The translations under genes were made by a program, and so were the position numbers. From Clostridiales bacterium (GTDB lineage Bacteria; Bacillota_A; Clostridia; Oscillospirales; Oscillospiraceae): a stretch of DNA of 64,000 nt. The stretch covers positions 124,001-188,000 of the forward strand of contig DXTB01000001.1 in the NCBI GenBank assembly GCA_019410105.1. Reading direction: 5' to 3'. The notes below the pieces were generated by a model. It did not search any database. It worked only from the letters and a program-made list of their open reading frames with translations, and was not told where the DNA came from. Shown one piece after another: positions 8,354 through 15,921 of the stretch; the first letter of the stretch is position 1; the number at the start of each line of letters is the position of its first letter.

Positions 8354-8400
8354 CAAACGGCGGTCTCTGACGGATAATATGCCCATACCCCATTGGGTAT
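8350..8400 (+). promoter_or_regulatory. csoR promoter with CsoR-type operator
   Basis: TTGACA (8350-8355), a 17-base spacer and GATAAT (8373-8378) make a good sigma-A promoter overlapping the aroQ stop. At 8385-8400 lies a 16-base palindrome, ATACCC-catt-GGGTAT, around the expected transcription start. The same element occurs twice before the P-type ATPase gene at 9295 and 9320, so autoregulation by the CsoR-like protein encoded immediately downstream is the natural reading. Confidence 0.85.
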
Positions 8401-8415
8401 CCGGGAGGTGTCGGC

Positions 8416-8691
8416 ATGAGACAATGTATGGATGCGGACAACCTGCACCGGCGGCTGAAGAAGATCATCGGCCAGGTGCAGGCCATTGACCGCATGGTAG
8501 ACGAGGACGTGCCCTGTGAGGATGTGCTGTCCCAGATCAACGCCGCCAAGTCCGCCCTCCACAAGTGCGGGCAGGTGGTGCTGGAGGGGCACATCCAGCA
8601 CTGTGTCCGGGACGGCATCCAGCACGGGGATGCGGACAAGACCATCGAGAGCTTCACCAAGGCGGTGGAGCGGTTCTCCAACATGGGTTGA
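8416..8691 (+). CDS. csoR: CsoR/RcnR/FrmR-family metal-sensing repressor, copper type
   Basis: A 91-residue all-helical repressor of the DUF156 family. The Cu(I) ligand set of CsoR (Cys-His-Cys with spacing 25 and 29) is preserved as Cys34, His59 and Cys63 (in VPCEDV and GHIQHC). This favours copper over the nickel/cobalt RcnR or formaldehyde FrmR types. In the family, apo-protein tetramers bind G/C-flanked palindromes and release them on metal binding. Matching palindromes lie at this gene's own promoter and before the metal ATPase about 0.65 kb downstream, with a GNAT gene on the opposite strand between. The start has a GGGAGG site at 8401-8406. Confidence 0.9.
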   Translation: MRQCMDADNLHRRLKKIIGQVQAIDRMVDEDVPCEDVLSQINAAKSALHKCGQVVLEGHIQHCVRDGIQHGDADKTIESFTKAVERFSNMG

Positions 8692-8699
8692 AGGCAAGG

Positions 8700-8728
8700 G
8701 GATCGGCTGAAAAGCCGATCCTCTTTGT
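8700..8728 (+). terminator. Intrinsic terminator after csoR
   Basis: A 9-bp perfect stem (ggatcggct / agccgatcc) with a GAAA tetraloop is followed by TCTTTGT. It separates csoR from the convergent GNAT gene. Confidence 0.8.
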
Positions 8729-8733
8729 ATATG

Positions 8734-9195
8734 TTACAGGATTTTCTCCAGAGCGTAATTGGTCAATACCTGTCCGCGGCAGGGCACCTGCTGTTCCCGC
8801 TCTATCGCATAGCCCCGGCCGAGGAAGAAGGGCAGGGCGGTCTTGGAGGCGTGGACAGTGACGGCGTCCACCCCCAATTCCCGGCAGTGGGCCTCCAGCG
8901 CGTCACACAGGGCTGCGGCGATGCCCTGTCCCTGGCAGTCCCACCGGACGAACAGGTGGTCCAGATAACCGGTATCCTCCACATTGCCGTAGCCCACAAT
9001 CCGCCCGTCCGCCTCTGCTACCAGGGTGTACAGCCGCTGAAACCAGCTGTCCCGTGCCAGCAGATCCGCCTCTCCGGCGGCCCAGGCTTCCACCTGGGGC
9101 AGGGTGTAGTCCCGGCAGTTCACCTGCCGAACCGTCTCACCGAACAGGCGGGCCAGAATGGGCAGGTCTTCTGTCCGGTAGCGCCGCAGTCGCAT
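8734..9195 (-). CDS. GNAT-family N-acetyltransferase
   Basis: A 153-residue single GNAT domain. The acetyl-CoA pyrophosphate-binding motif is visible as CQGQGIAAAL in the middle, followed by the typical C-terminal ASKTALPFFLGRGY. The N-terminal MRLRRYRTEDLPILARLF is the usual first strand and helix. The acceptor substrate cannot be told from sequence. The gene is convergent with csoR and divergent from the metal ATPase, so its link to metal handling may be only positional. Confidence 0.85.
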   Translation of the reverse strand: MRLRRYRTEDLPILARLFGETVRQVNCRDYTLPQVEAWAAGEADLLARDSWFQRLYTLVAEADGRIVGYGNVEDTGYLDHLFVRWDCQGQGIAAALCDALEAHCRELGVDAVTVHASKTALPFFLGRGYAIEREQQVPCRGQVLTNYALEKIL

Positions 9196-9285
9196 TTCGG
9201 TTCTCTCCTTCCTGTTTTGTGGTCATTTTACAGGAAGAATCTGTATGCCGCAAGGTATTTTGCCTAAAACCGGCGGCACTTTTTC

Positions 9286-9335
9286 TTGACAGGCATACCC
9301 CTATGGGTATAATATACATATACCCCCATAGGTAT
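9286..9335 (+). promoter_or_regulatory. Metal ATPase promoter with two tandem CsoR operators
   Basis: TTGACA (9286-9291), 16 bases, then TATAAT (9308-9313). Palindrome 1, ATACCC-ctat-GGGTAT, spans 9295-9310 and fills the spacer into the -10 box. Palindrome 2, ATACCCCCATAGGTAT, spans 9320-9335, just downstream, with its start 25 bases after the first. Repressor binding at either would block RNA polymerase. Both match the operator at the csoR promoter. Confidence 0.88.
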
Positions 9336-9346
9336 AAAGAGAGGAT

Positions 9347-11230
9347 GTGAGCCATTTGATCCATACTCTGGAGCGATTTCTGGAGTGGGGCGGCGTGAAG
9401 AAGGCCGTGACCTGCCTGGTCTTCTCCGGCATCGCCCTGCTTGTCAGCATCTTCGACCTGCTGCCGCAGCTGCCCTTTGACGCCGCCTGGGCAGCTGTCG
9501 TCCTCTGCGGTATCCCCATCATCTTGGAGGCAGTCATCGGCCTGGTGACAGCCTTTGACATCAAGGCGGACGTGCTGGTGTCCATCGCCTTGATTGCCTC
9601 CCTCATCATTGGGGAGGACTTCGCCGCCGGCGAGGTGGCCTTCATCATGCAGCTGGGCGCCCTGCTGGAGGATCTCACGGTGGCCCGGGCGCGGGCCGGC
9701 ATCGAGAAGCTGGTGCATCTGACGCCCCAGACCGCCCGCCGCCTCACCGGCGGCCGGGAGGAGGCCATTCCCGCCGAGCAGGTGGCTGTGGGCGACGTGC
9801 TCCGGGTGCTGCCGGGCGAGACCGTGCCAGTGGACGGAGAGATTCTCACCGGACAGACCTCCATCAACCAGGCGGTGATGACCGGCGAGTCCCTGCCTGT
9901 GGACAAGGGGCCCGGAGACGAGGTTTCCAGCGGCACGGTGAACCAGTTCGGCGCCTTCGAGATGCGGGCGACGAAGGTGGGGGAGGACAGTTCTATCCAG
10001 CGGATGATCCGGCTGGTCCAGTCCGCCGATGCCGGCAAGGCCAGGATCGTGGGGCTGGCAGACCGCTGGGCCACCTGGATCGTAGTGGCGGCCCTGACCG
10101 CCGCCGCCTTGACGGGCCTCATCACCCGGGATCCCATCCGAGCGGTGACCATTCTGGTGGTATTCTGCCCCTGTGCCCTGGTGCTGGCCACTCCCACTGC
10201 CATCATGGCCGCCATCGGCAACGCCACCAGGCACAGCTTTCTGGTGCGGGAGGGAGACGCTCTGGAACGGCTGGCCTCCGTCTCCCAGGTGAGCTTTGAC
10301 AAAACAGGCACTCTGACCCTCGGCACCCCCCAAGTGAAGCTGGTGGAGAGCCTGCTGCCGGACGTATCCCGGGACGCGCTCTACGCCTGGACCGCGGGGG
10401 CGGAGCTCCGGTCCGAGCACCCGTTGGGCCGTGCCGTTGTCCAGGGCTGGCGAGCCGAGACCGGCGCGGCGCCGCCGGAGACAGCGGACTTCCAGATGCT
10501 CCCCGGCCGGGGTGTTTCTGCCACTGTGGCGGGTCATCACCTCGTCGCCGGTAACCGGGAGCTGCTGACAGAGGAACATGTCCCCTGGGAATCCTTGTCC
10601 CAGGCTGCCGTCCCTGCCCTGGAGCAGGGCTGCACCGTCATCTATGTGGCGGTAGACGGCCGCCCGGCGGGCTTTCTGGCCCTGGCAGACACCCTGCGGC
10701 CGGACGCCGCCGGGACCATCCGGGATGTCCGGGCCACCGGCGTGACCCCGGTGCTGCTCACCGGCGACCACGAGAGGGCCGCCCGGCATATTGCCGGAGA
10801 GCTGGGCATCGGCACCTTCCAGGCGGAGTGCCTGCCGGAGGATAAGCTAACCTGGATCGACCGCAGCCAGCAGAGTGGACATCTGGTCTGCATGGTGGGG
10901 GACGGCATCAACGACGCTCCAGCCCTGAAGCGGGCCCATGTGGGCATTGCCATGGGCGGCGTGGGCAGCGACATCGCTGTGGACGCCGCGGACATCGCCC
11001 TGGTAAACGACGACATCCGGGAGCTGCCCCATCTGCTGGCACTCTCCAAGCGGATGATGCGCACCATCAAGAGCAATCTGGCCTTCTCCATGACCTTGAA
11101 CTTCATCGCCATCGCCCTGGCTATCACCGGTATCCTGAACCCGGTGGTGGGTGCCCTGGTCCACAACGCCGGGTCCGTGCTGGTGATTGTCAACTCCTCT
11201 CTGCTGCTGAAGTGGCGGAAGCGCCCGTGA
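9347..11230 (+). CDS. Heavy-metal (probably Cu) P1B-type ATPase
   Basis: A membrane ATPase that exports a soft metal cation. The core motifs are all present: MTGESLPVDKG (actuator), FCPCALVLATPTA (CPC metal site in the membrane), SFDKTGTLTLG (phosphorylated Asp), SEHPLGRAVV and GDGINDAP. At 627 residues it lacks an N-terminal HMA metal-binding domain. The last membrane helix carries HNAGSVLVIVNSSLLL rather than the classic CopA MSxST, so specificity is not fully settled. CsoR operators argue for copper. GTG 9347 is the longest start; TTG 9356, eleven bases after AGAGAGG, has better spacing and may be the real one. Confidence 0.88.
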   Translation: MSHLIHTLERFLEWGGVKKAVTCLVFSGIALLVSIFDLLPQLPFDAAWAAVVLCGIPIILEAVIGLVTAFDIKADVLVSIALIASLIIGEDFAAGEVAFIMQLGALLEDLTVARARAGIEKLVHLTPQTARRLTGGREEAIPAEQVAVGDVLRVLPGETVPVDGEILTGQTSINQAVMTGESLPVDKGPGDEVSSGTVNQFGAFEMRATKVGEDSSIQRMIRLVQSADAGKARIVGLADRWATWIVVAALTAAALTGLITRDPIRAVTILVVFCPCALVLATPTAIMAAIGNATRHSFLVREGDALERLASVSQVSFDKTGTLTLGTPQVKLVESLLPDVSRDALYAWTAGAELRSEHPLGRAVVQGWRAETGAAPPETADFQMLPGRGVSATVAGHHLVAGNRELLTEEHVPWESLSQAAVPALEQGCTVIYVAVDGRPAGFLALADTLRPDAAGTIRDVRATGVTPVLLTGDHERAARHIAGELGIGTFQAECLPEDKLTWIDRSQQSGHLVCMVGDGINDAPALKRAHVGIAMGGVGSDIAVDAADIALVNDDIRELPHLLALSKRMMRTIKSNLAFSMTLNFIAIALAITGILNPVVGALVHNAGSVLVIVNSSLLLKWRKRP

Positions 11231-11274
11231 CAGCGGCAGGCCATGGGACAGAAGATTCTGCGCCCTCCTACAGC

Positions 11275-11308
11275 AAAAAGCCCCCCGGCCTCTGCCGGGG
11301 GGCTTTTT
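11275..11308. terminator. Bidirectional intrinsic terminator
   Basis: The stem gccccccggc / gccggggggc with a 4-base loop is flanked by an A-run on the left and a T-run on the right. It therefore serves both the ATPase gene and the convergent regulator gene. Confidence 0.9.
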
Positions 11309-11321
11309 AAGTCCTGGCTTC

Positions 11322-12005
11322 TCACCCCTTCAGGGTGTTCAGCAGGTGCCGGATGTGAATGCTCATGGCGTGGCGGGCGCCAGCCTCGTCCCGCTGCATC
11401 AGAAAGTCCAGAATCATGTAGTTGTCCGCGATGGCGATGCTCTGCATGTGCGCCCGATTTACGGAGACCTGCAGGATCTCGTTCACCGCGCCGTTGATGA
11501 TCGGGTACAGCCGCCGCATATATTCGTTGTGGGAGGCCTTGATGATGGCCATGTGGAACTCCTGGTCCGCCAGGGGCCAGTCTCCGCCCGCCTTTGCGAT
11601 GCGCTCCATCCGCTCCGCTTTCTGGCGGATCTGCGCCAGTTCCTCGTCTGTGGCACGCTGACAGGCCAGCGCCACGGTGGCGGGCTCAAAGATCAGCCGC
11701 ATTTCAAACAGGTCCCTGGCCCGGACCCGGGACCGCAGGTTGGACAGCGCCGTCAGATCCACCGCGCTGGCGGGCAGATCCTCCGTGACAAACGTGCCCT
11801 TGCCCCGGCGGATCTCCAACACGCCCTGGGCCACCAGAAAGGAGATGGCCTCCCGGAGCGTGGTGCGGCTGACGTGCAGCGCCTCACTGAGTTCGTTTTC
11901 ATTCGGGAGCTTGCTCCCCGGCGTGAACTGCCGTTCGTCCATGATTAGCTCGCACAGCCGGTCGGCCGTCCGCTCCGACAATTTGACTTTCCGTCCCTCA
12001 CCCAT
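11322..12005 (-). CDS. FadR-subfamily GntR transcriptional regulator
   Basis: The N-terminal winged helix (KLPNENELSEALHVSRTTLREAISFLVAQG, about residues 30-60) is followed by an all-helical FCD ligand-binding domain, where metal or organic acids bind in relatives (Asp/His residues in DQEFHMAIIKASHN are visible). FadR-type GntR proteins usually sense organic acids. The start is chosen at the ATG ending at 12005, six bases after GGAGGG; an upstream ATG at 12041 lacks such a site. The protein is 227 residues. It is divergent from the P-loop ATPase and 2-oxoacid oxidoreductase operon, which it likely regulates. Confidence 0.88.
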   Translation of the reverse strand: MGEGRKVKLSERTADRLCELIMDERQFTPGSKLPNENELSEALHVSRTTLREAISFLVAQGVLEIRRGKGTFVTEDLPASAVDLTALSNLRSRVRARDLFEMRLIFEPATVALACQRATDEELAQIRQKAERMERIAKAGGDWPLADQEFHMAIIKASHNEYMRRLYPIINGAVNEILQVSVNRAHMQSIAIADNYMILDFLMQRDEAGARHAMSIHIRHLLNTLKG

Positions 12006-12078
12006 GCGCATCCCTCCATCATCCGTGGTGAGGTCAGGCATTTCTCCACTGGATTTTCCGGCCAGTACGGAAATGTCC

Positions 12079-12117
12079 TTGACATCATATCTCTTTTAGA
12101 GTACAATGACATCATAC
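12079..12117 (+). promoter_or_regulatory. Promoter and repeated operator-like element before the oxidoreductase operon
   Basis: TTGACA (12079-12084), a 17-base spacer and TACAAT (12102-12107) form a strong promoter. The 10-base direct repeat TGACATCATA occurs at 12080-12089, overlapping the -35, and at 12108-12117, just after the -10. The second copy is a near-palindrome (ATGA-ca-TCAT). These are candidate sites for the divergent FadR-type regulator. Confidence 0.65.
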
Positions 12118-12170
12118 AACAAATGAAAAAATAATACAACTATTTTGTGAAAAAATGAGGTGAACCGCTT

Positions 12171-12854
12171 GTGACGGCCAAGGACATGTTTTCCCACCGC
12201 GTCTCGATCCTCACCGGCCACTACGGCACCGGAAAGACGGAGGTCTCCGTCAATCTGGCCCTGGCGCTGGCCGCTGAGGGGGAACAGGTAATGCTGGCGG
12301 ATCTGGATATCGTCAACCCCTATTTCCGCTCTCGGGAGCGGCGGCCCCTTCTGGAAAAAGCCGGTGTGCGGGTGATTTCCTCCTCCCAGGCCTGTTCGGA
12401 CGCGGATGTCCCCGCCCTGCCGGCGGAGCTGCTGACCATTCTGGAGAACCGGGAGATCCGGGGCATCCTGGATATCGGCGGCGATCCGGTGGGTGCCCGG
12501 GTGCTGGCCCGGTTTCAGCCCAAGATCGTACAGGAGGATTACCAGCTGATTTTCGTCCTCAACGCCAACCGGCCGGAGGTGCGGGATGCGGAGAGCGCCG
12601 CCGCCTACCTCCGCTCCATTGAGGCCGTCACCGGCCTCACCTGCTCGGGCCTGGTGAACAACACCCATCTGTGCGGCGAGACCACGCCGGCGGAAATCCG
12701 CAAGGGCGCCGCCCTGGCACAAGAGGTTTCCCGGCAGACCGGAATCCCGATCCTCTGCCACACGGCGGAGCGGCGGTTCTTAGAATCCTTGTCAGACCTG
12801 GGGGAACCCGTGTTCCCCATTGCCATCAATATGAAAAAGCCGTGGGAGCGCTGA
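12171..12854 (+). CDS. MinD/ParA-like P-loop ATPase of a 2-oxoacid oxidoreductase operon
   Basis: A 227-residue SIMIBI-class nucleotide-binding protein. The deviant Walker A is GHYGTGKTEVSVNLA, followed by LADLDIVNPYFRSRE, then a region of MinD-like strands ending LVNNTHLCGET. It has no Cys-rich motif of the Mrp/NBP35 type. It precedes the ferredoxin and three oxidoreductase subunits by 36 bases, so a chaperone or maturation role for that enzyme is possible but unproven. The GTG start at 12171 follows an ATGAGGTG site. The precise biochemical role is not known to me. Confidence 0.75.
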   Translation: MTAKDMFSHRVSILTGHYGTGKTEVSVNLALALAAEGEQVMLADLDIVNPYFRSRERRPLLEKAGVRVISSSQACSDADVPALPAELLTILENREIRGILDIGGDPVGARVLARFQPKIVQEDYQLIFVLNANRPEVRDAESAAAYLRSIEAVTGLTCSGLVNNTHLCGETTPAEIRKGAALAQEVSRQTGIPILCHTAERRFLESLSDLGEPVFPIAINMKKPWER

Positions 12855-12889
12855 CTCCGCGGCAGGAAAAAAGGAGGCATCCTGCAACC

Positions 12890-13102
12890 ATGACAGCAAA
12901 GGTAACCTTCAACTCTGACCGGTGCAAGGGCTGTGAGCTGTGCACCACTGTGTGCCCGAAGCACATCGTCGCCATCGATCAGGCCGTCATCAACCGGAAG
13001 GGGTATCACCCCGCCCATGTGACGGACATCAGCCAGTGCATTGCATGCGCCAGCTGCGCGAAGATCTGCCCGGACTCCATCATCACTGTGGAAAAATTCT
13101 GA
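12890..13102 (+). CDS. korD: 2-oxoacid:ferredoxin oxidoreductase delta subunit (2[4Fe-4S] ferredoxin)
   Basis: A 70-residue dicluster ferredoxin. Eight cysteines appear in two groups: CKGCELCTTVCPK and CIACASCAKICPD, which bind two [4Fe-4S] clusters. It passes electrons from the thiamine-pyrophosphate site of the KorAB subunits to soluble ferredoxin. The ATG at 12890 follows AAGGAGG at 12871-12877. It stands first in the korDABG block, 17 bases before korA. Confidence 0.9.
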   Translation: MTAKVTFNSDRCKGCELCTTVCPKHIVAIDQAVINRKGYHPAHVTDISQCIACASCAKICPDSIITVEKF

Positions 13103-13119
13103 GAAGGAGGTCATCGACC

Positions 13120-14190
13120 GTGGAAAAAGAACTTTGGAAAGGAAATGAAGCCATCGCCGAGGCCGCCATCCGCGCCGGCTGCGACTGCTTCTTCGGCTAT
13201 CCCATCACGCCTCAGAGCGAGGTCCCGGAGTATATGTCCGCCCATCTGCCCAAGGCGGGCGGCGTGTTCCTGCAGTCTGAGTCTGAGGTTGCGGCCATCA
13301 ACATGGTGTACGGCGCCGCCGGCGCCGGCATGCGGGCCATGACCTCTTCCTCCTCCCCCGGCATCAGCCTGAAACAGGAGGGCATTACATACATCGCCGG
13401 CGCCGAGCTGCCCTGCGTCATCGTCAACTGCATGCGCGGCGGTCCGGGCCTGGGCACCATTCAGCCCGGCCAGGGCGATTACTATCAGGCCACCCGCGGC
13501 GGCGGCAACGGCGATTACCGGACGCTGGTCCTCTCCCCCTCCAATGTGCAGGAGGCGGTGGACTTCGTCCAGGAGGCATTTGACATTGCCGACCAGTACC
13601 GCAACCCCGTCATGGTGGTTATGGACGGCCTGATTGGCCAGATGATGGAGCCCATCGAGTGGCGTCTTGTCCCCAAGCGGGACCTGCCCCCCAAGGACTG
13701 GGCCACCACCGGCCGTAAGGACCGGGACCACAACAACATCATCAACTCCCTGTACATGGATCCGGAGGAGTGCGACCGTCACAACGACCATCTGGCGGAG
13801 AAATACGCCCTGATGGAGAAGAACGAGGTCCGCTGGTCCGAGACGGAGTGCGAGGACGCCGAGATCGTCATCACCGCCTACGGCACCCCTGCCCGGATCG
13901 CCCTCACCGCCCTTGAGACGCTGCGCGCCGAGGGGCTGAAGGTGGGCCTGTTCCGTCCCATTACCCTGTGGCCCTTCCCGGAGGAGGCCCTGCGCAAGCT
14001 CTCCAAGGCCGACCACGTGAAGGCATTTTTGGATGTGGAGATGAGTTCCACCGGCCAGATGATCGACGATGTCCGTCTGTCCGTGGAGGGCAGAAAGCCC
14101 ATCCATTACCTGGGCCACGCCGGCGGCGTGATGCCCACCGTGGAAGAGATGGTAGAAGCGGCCAAGAAGGCCTTGAAGGAGGGCAAGTGA
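13120..14190 (+). CDS. korA: 2-oxoacid:ferredoxin oxidoreductase alpha subunit
   Basis: A 356-residue alpha subunit that oxidises a 2-oxoacid to an acyl-CoA together with KorB. The signatures are GCDCFFGYPITPQSEVPEYM near the N terminus, MTSSSSPGISLKQEGI, and VFLDVEMSSTGQM-like C-terminal conservation (AFLDVEMSSTGQMIDDV). The start is GTG 13120 with AAGGAGG at 13104-13110; longer upstream readings lie inside korD. The substrate may be 2-oxoglutarate or a branched-chain 2-oxoacid. The ilvE gene downstream mildly favours the latter. Confidence 0.9.
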   Translation: MEKELWKGNEAIAEAAIRAGCDCFFGYPITPQSEVPEYMSAHLPKAGGVFLQSESEVAAINMVYGAAGAGMRAMTSSSSPGISLKQEGITYIAGAELPCVIVNCMRGGPGLGTIQPGQGDYYQATRGGGNGDYRTLVLSPSNVQEAVDFVQEAFDIADQYRNPVMVVMDGLIGQMMEPIEWRLVPKRDLPPKDWATTGRKDRDHNNIINSLYMDPEECDRHNDHLAEKYALMEKNEVRWSETECEDAEIVITAYGTPARIALTALETLRAEGLKVGLFRPITLWPFPEEALRKLSKADHVKAFLDVEMSSTGQMIDDVRLSVEGRKPIHYLGHAGGVMPTVEEMVEAAKKALKEGK

Positions 14191-14191
14191 C

Positions 14192-14950
14192 ATGGCGATC
14201 GTATATGAGAAATCCCGGGGCCTGACGGACGTGGAGTTCCACTACTGCCCCGGCTGCCACCACGGCATCATCCACAAGCTGGTGGCAGAGTCGCTGGTGG
14301 AGCTGGGTCTGCTGGATGACGCCATCGGCGTGTGCCCCGTGGGCTGCTCCGTCTTCGCGTACAAGTATTTCAACTGCGACATGCAGGAGGCCGCCCACGG
14401 CCGGGCGCCTGCCGTAGCTACCGGCATCAAGCGCACCCATCCCCATCAGGCGGTGTTCACCTACCAGGGCGACGGTGACTTGGCCTCCATCGGCGCGGCG
14501 GAGATCGTCCACGCTGCCATGCGGGGCGAGAAGTTCACGACCATCTTTGTCAACAATGCCATCTACGGCATGACCGGCGGTCAGATGGCCCCCACCACTC
14601 TGATCGGCCAGAAGGCCACTACCTGCCAGGAGGGCCGCACCCGGGAGCAGGCCGGTATGCCTATCCGCATGGCGGAGATGCTCTCCACCCTGGACGGCTG
14701 CGCCTATGCCGAGCGGGTCTGCGTCACGGATATCGCCAACATCAACAAGGCCAAGAAGGCCATCAAGAAGGCATTCCAGAAGCAGATGAACGGCGAGGGC
14801 TTCACCTTTATCGAGGTGCTGTCCACCTGCCCCACCAACTGGGGCATGACGCCGCTGAAGGCCAATCAGTGGCTGAAGGACAACATGGTCCCCTACTATC
14901 CTCTGGGTGTCATCAAGGAGACGGCCCCGGAAGGCGCGGAGGTGAAATGA
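14192..14950 (+). CDS. korB: 2-oxoacid:ferredoxin oxidoreductase beta subunit
   Basis: The thiamine-diphosphate-binding subunit of 252 residues. FHYCPGCHHGIIHKL starts the conserved region, TYQGDGDLASIGAAEI is the TPP/Mg site (GDGD), and NNAIYGMTGGQMAPTTL completes it. The start follows the korA stop by one base (TGACATG), so the subunits are translationally coupled. It pairs with KorA to form the catalytic heterodimer. Confidence 0.92.
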   Translation: MAIVYEKSRGLTDVEFHYCPGCHHGIIHKLVAESLVELGLLDDAIGVCPVGCSVFAYKYFNCDMQEAAHGRAPAVATGIKRTHPHQAVFTYQGDGDLASIGAAEIVHAAMRGEKFTTIFVNNAIYGMTGGQMAPTTLIGQKATTCQEGRTREQAGMPIRMAEMLSTLDGCAYAERVCVTDIANINKAKKAIKKAFQKQMNGEGFTFIEVLSTCPTNWGMTPLKANQWLKDNMVPYYPLGVIKETAPEGAEVK

Positions 14951-14951
14951 G

Positions 14952-15488
14952 ATGAAAAAAGAGATCGTCATTTCCGGCTTCGGCGGCCAGGGCGGCCTGG
15001 CCATCGGCAAGAATCTGGCAGAGGCCGGCATGGCTGAGGGCCTGAACGTTACCTGGGCTCCTTCCTACGGCCCCGAGATGCGTGGCGGCACCGCCAACTG
15101 CTCTGTGGTGCTCTCCGACAAGCCCGTGGGATCTCCCGTGTTCGCCCATCCCACCGAGCTCATCGCCCTGAATGAGCCCTCCCTGGTCAAGTTCGAGGAG
15201 GGCGTCGTCCCCGGCGGCATGGTATTCGTCAACAGCGACGTGGTGACGGATAAAGTCTCCCGCACGGACCTGACGGCCTACTACATCCCCTGCTCCCAGA
15301 TCGCCGACGAGGTGGGCAACCCCAAGGTCAGTAACATGGTGATGCTGGGCGCCTATGTGGCCGGCACCAAGGTGCTGAAGGCGGAGACCATCGAGAAGAT
15401 GATCCAGGAGATGTTCACCGGCGCCAAGGCCAAGTTCGTCCCCCTGAACATCGAGGCGTTCCGCCGCGGCATGGCCTGCGTGCAGTGA
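14952..15488 (+). CDS. korG: 2-oxoacid:ferredoxin oxidoreductase gamma subunit
   Basis: A 178-residue gamma subunit, the domain that binds CoA in this enzyme family. The N-terminal ISGFGGQGGLAIGKNLAEAG is diagnostic, and WAPSYGPEMRGGTANCSVVL is also conserved. It begins one base after the korB stop and ends before a strong hairpin, so it closes the five-gene operon. Confidence 0.92.
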   Translation: MKKEIVISGFGGQGGLAIGKNLAEAGMAEGLNVTWAPSYGPEMRGGTANCSVVLSDKPVGSPVFAHPTELIALNEPSLVKFEEGVVPGGMVFVNSDVVTDKVSRTDLTAYYIPCSQIADEVGNPKVSNMVMLGAYVAGTKVLKAETIEKMIQEMFTGAKAKFVPLNIEAFRRGMACVQ

Positions 15489-15496
15489 TTTGTTTC

Positions 15497-15534
15497 AGAG
15501 GGCCGGCGAGTTTGCTCACCGGCCCTCTCTCTTT
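15497..15534 (+). terminator. Terminator after korG
   Basis: A GC-rich stem (gagggccggcgag / ctcaccggccctc, one mismatch) with a TTTG loop is followed by TCTCTTT. It ends the korDABG operon. Confidence 0.75.
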
Positions 15535-15589
15535 GGCGGGCCCTGCGCTTTCTGTGCATTTTAACAGTTGACTTTGGCTGTGTATCAGC

Positions 15590-15880
15590 GTATAAAAGAT
15601 ATCATAGAAGAATATGGCTTTATATTGCGTGGAACGGGACACGCCGCGAAGATCTCTCCCCTCAGAGAGCTGCCGGACGGTGCGAGGCAGCGGGGGCAGC
15701 TTTGCTGGCCTCCCCCGGGAGCAGTGGGCGGAACAGAGCTTTCCCAGTACGCCGCACCGGACGCCCTCCGTTATCGGGGCAGACGAGCGGCCGCTGGACC
15801 AGCGGCAACGAGAGTGGTACCACGGAAGTTTGACTTTCGCCTCTCCTGTGCAGGGCAGGAGTGCGCGAAAGTCTTTTTGC
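15590..15880 (+). promoter_or_regulatory. T-box riboswitch leader of ilvE
   Basis: The leader shows the T-box hallmarks in order: an AGAGAG plus GGTG apical region of Stem I (15664-15690), a Stem III hairpin (ccgctg gac cagcgg, 15791-15805), the T-box core AGTGGTACCACGG (15813-15825), and a terminator with stem gactttcgc / gcgaaagtc and T-run (15832-15878). Aligning the segment before GGGAGC with known leaders suggests a specifier CTC (Leu) at 15710-15712. That assignment is tentative, because I do not see a clear loop E motif. Uncharged tRNA would stabilise the antiterminator and switch on the aminotransferase. Confidence 0.88.
15832..15878 (+). terminator. T-box terminator
   Basis: A nine-base outer stem (15832-15840 with 15865-15873) encloses an inner ctcctg/caggag stem and is followed by five T. 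It competes with the antiterminator formed by the T-box core. Confidence 0.88.
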
Positions 15881-15921
15881 TATCCCCCAAAACTTCAAAC
15901 TATTTTTAAGGAGCGATCAAT

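Noticed and set aside
12940..13119. N-terminal extension of KorA into the ferredoxin gene
   Set aside because: The extension overlaps korD in another frame and has no homology; GTG 13120 has an ideal ribosome site.
15568..15909. Open frame of 113 codons before ilvE
   Set aside because: It coincides with the T-box leader; sequence constraint there is RNA structure, not protein.
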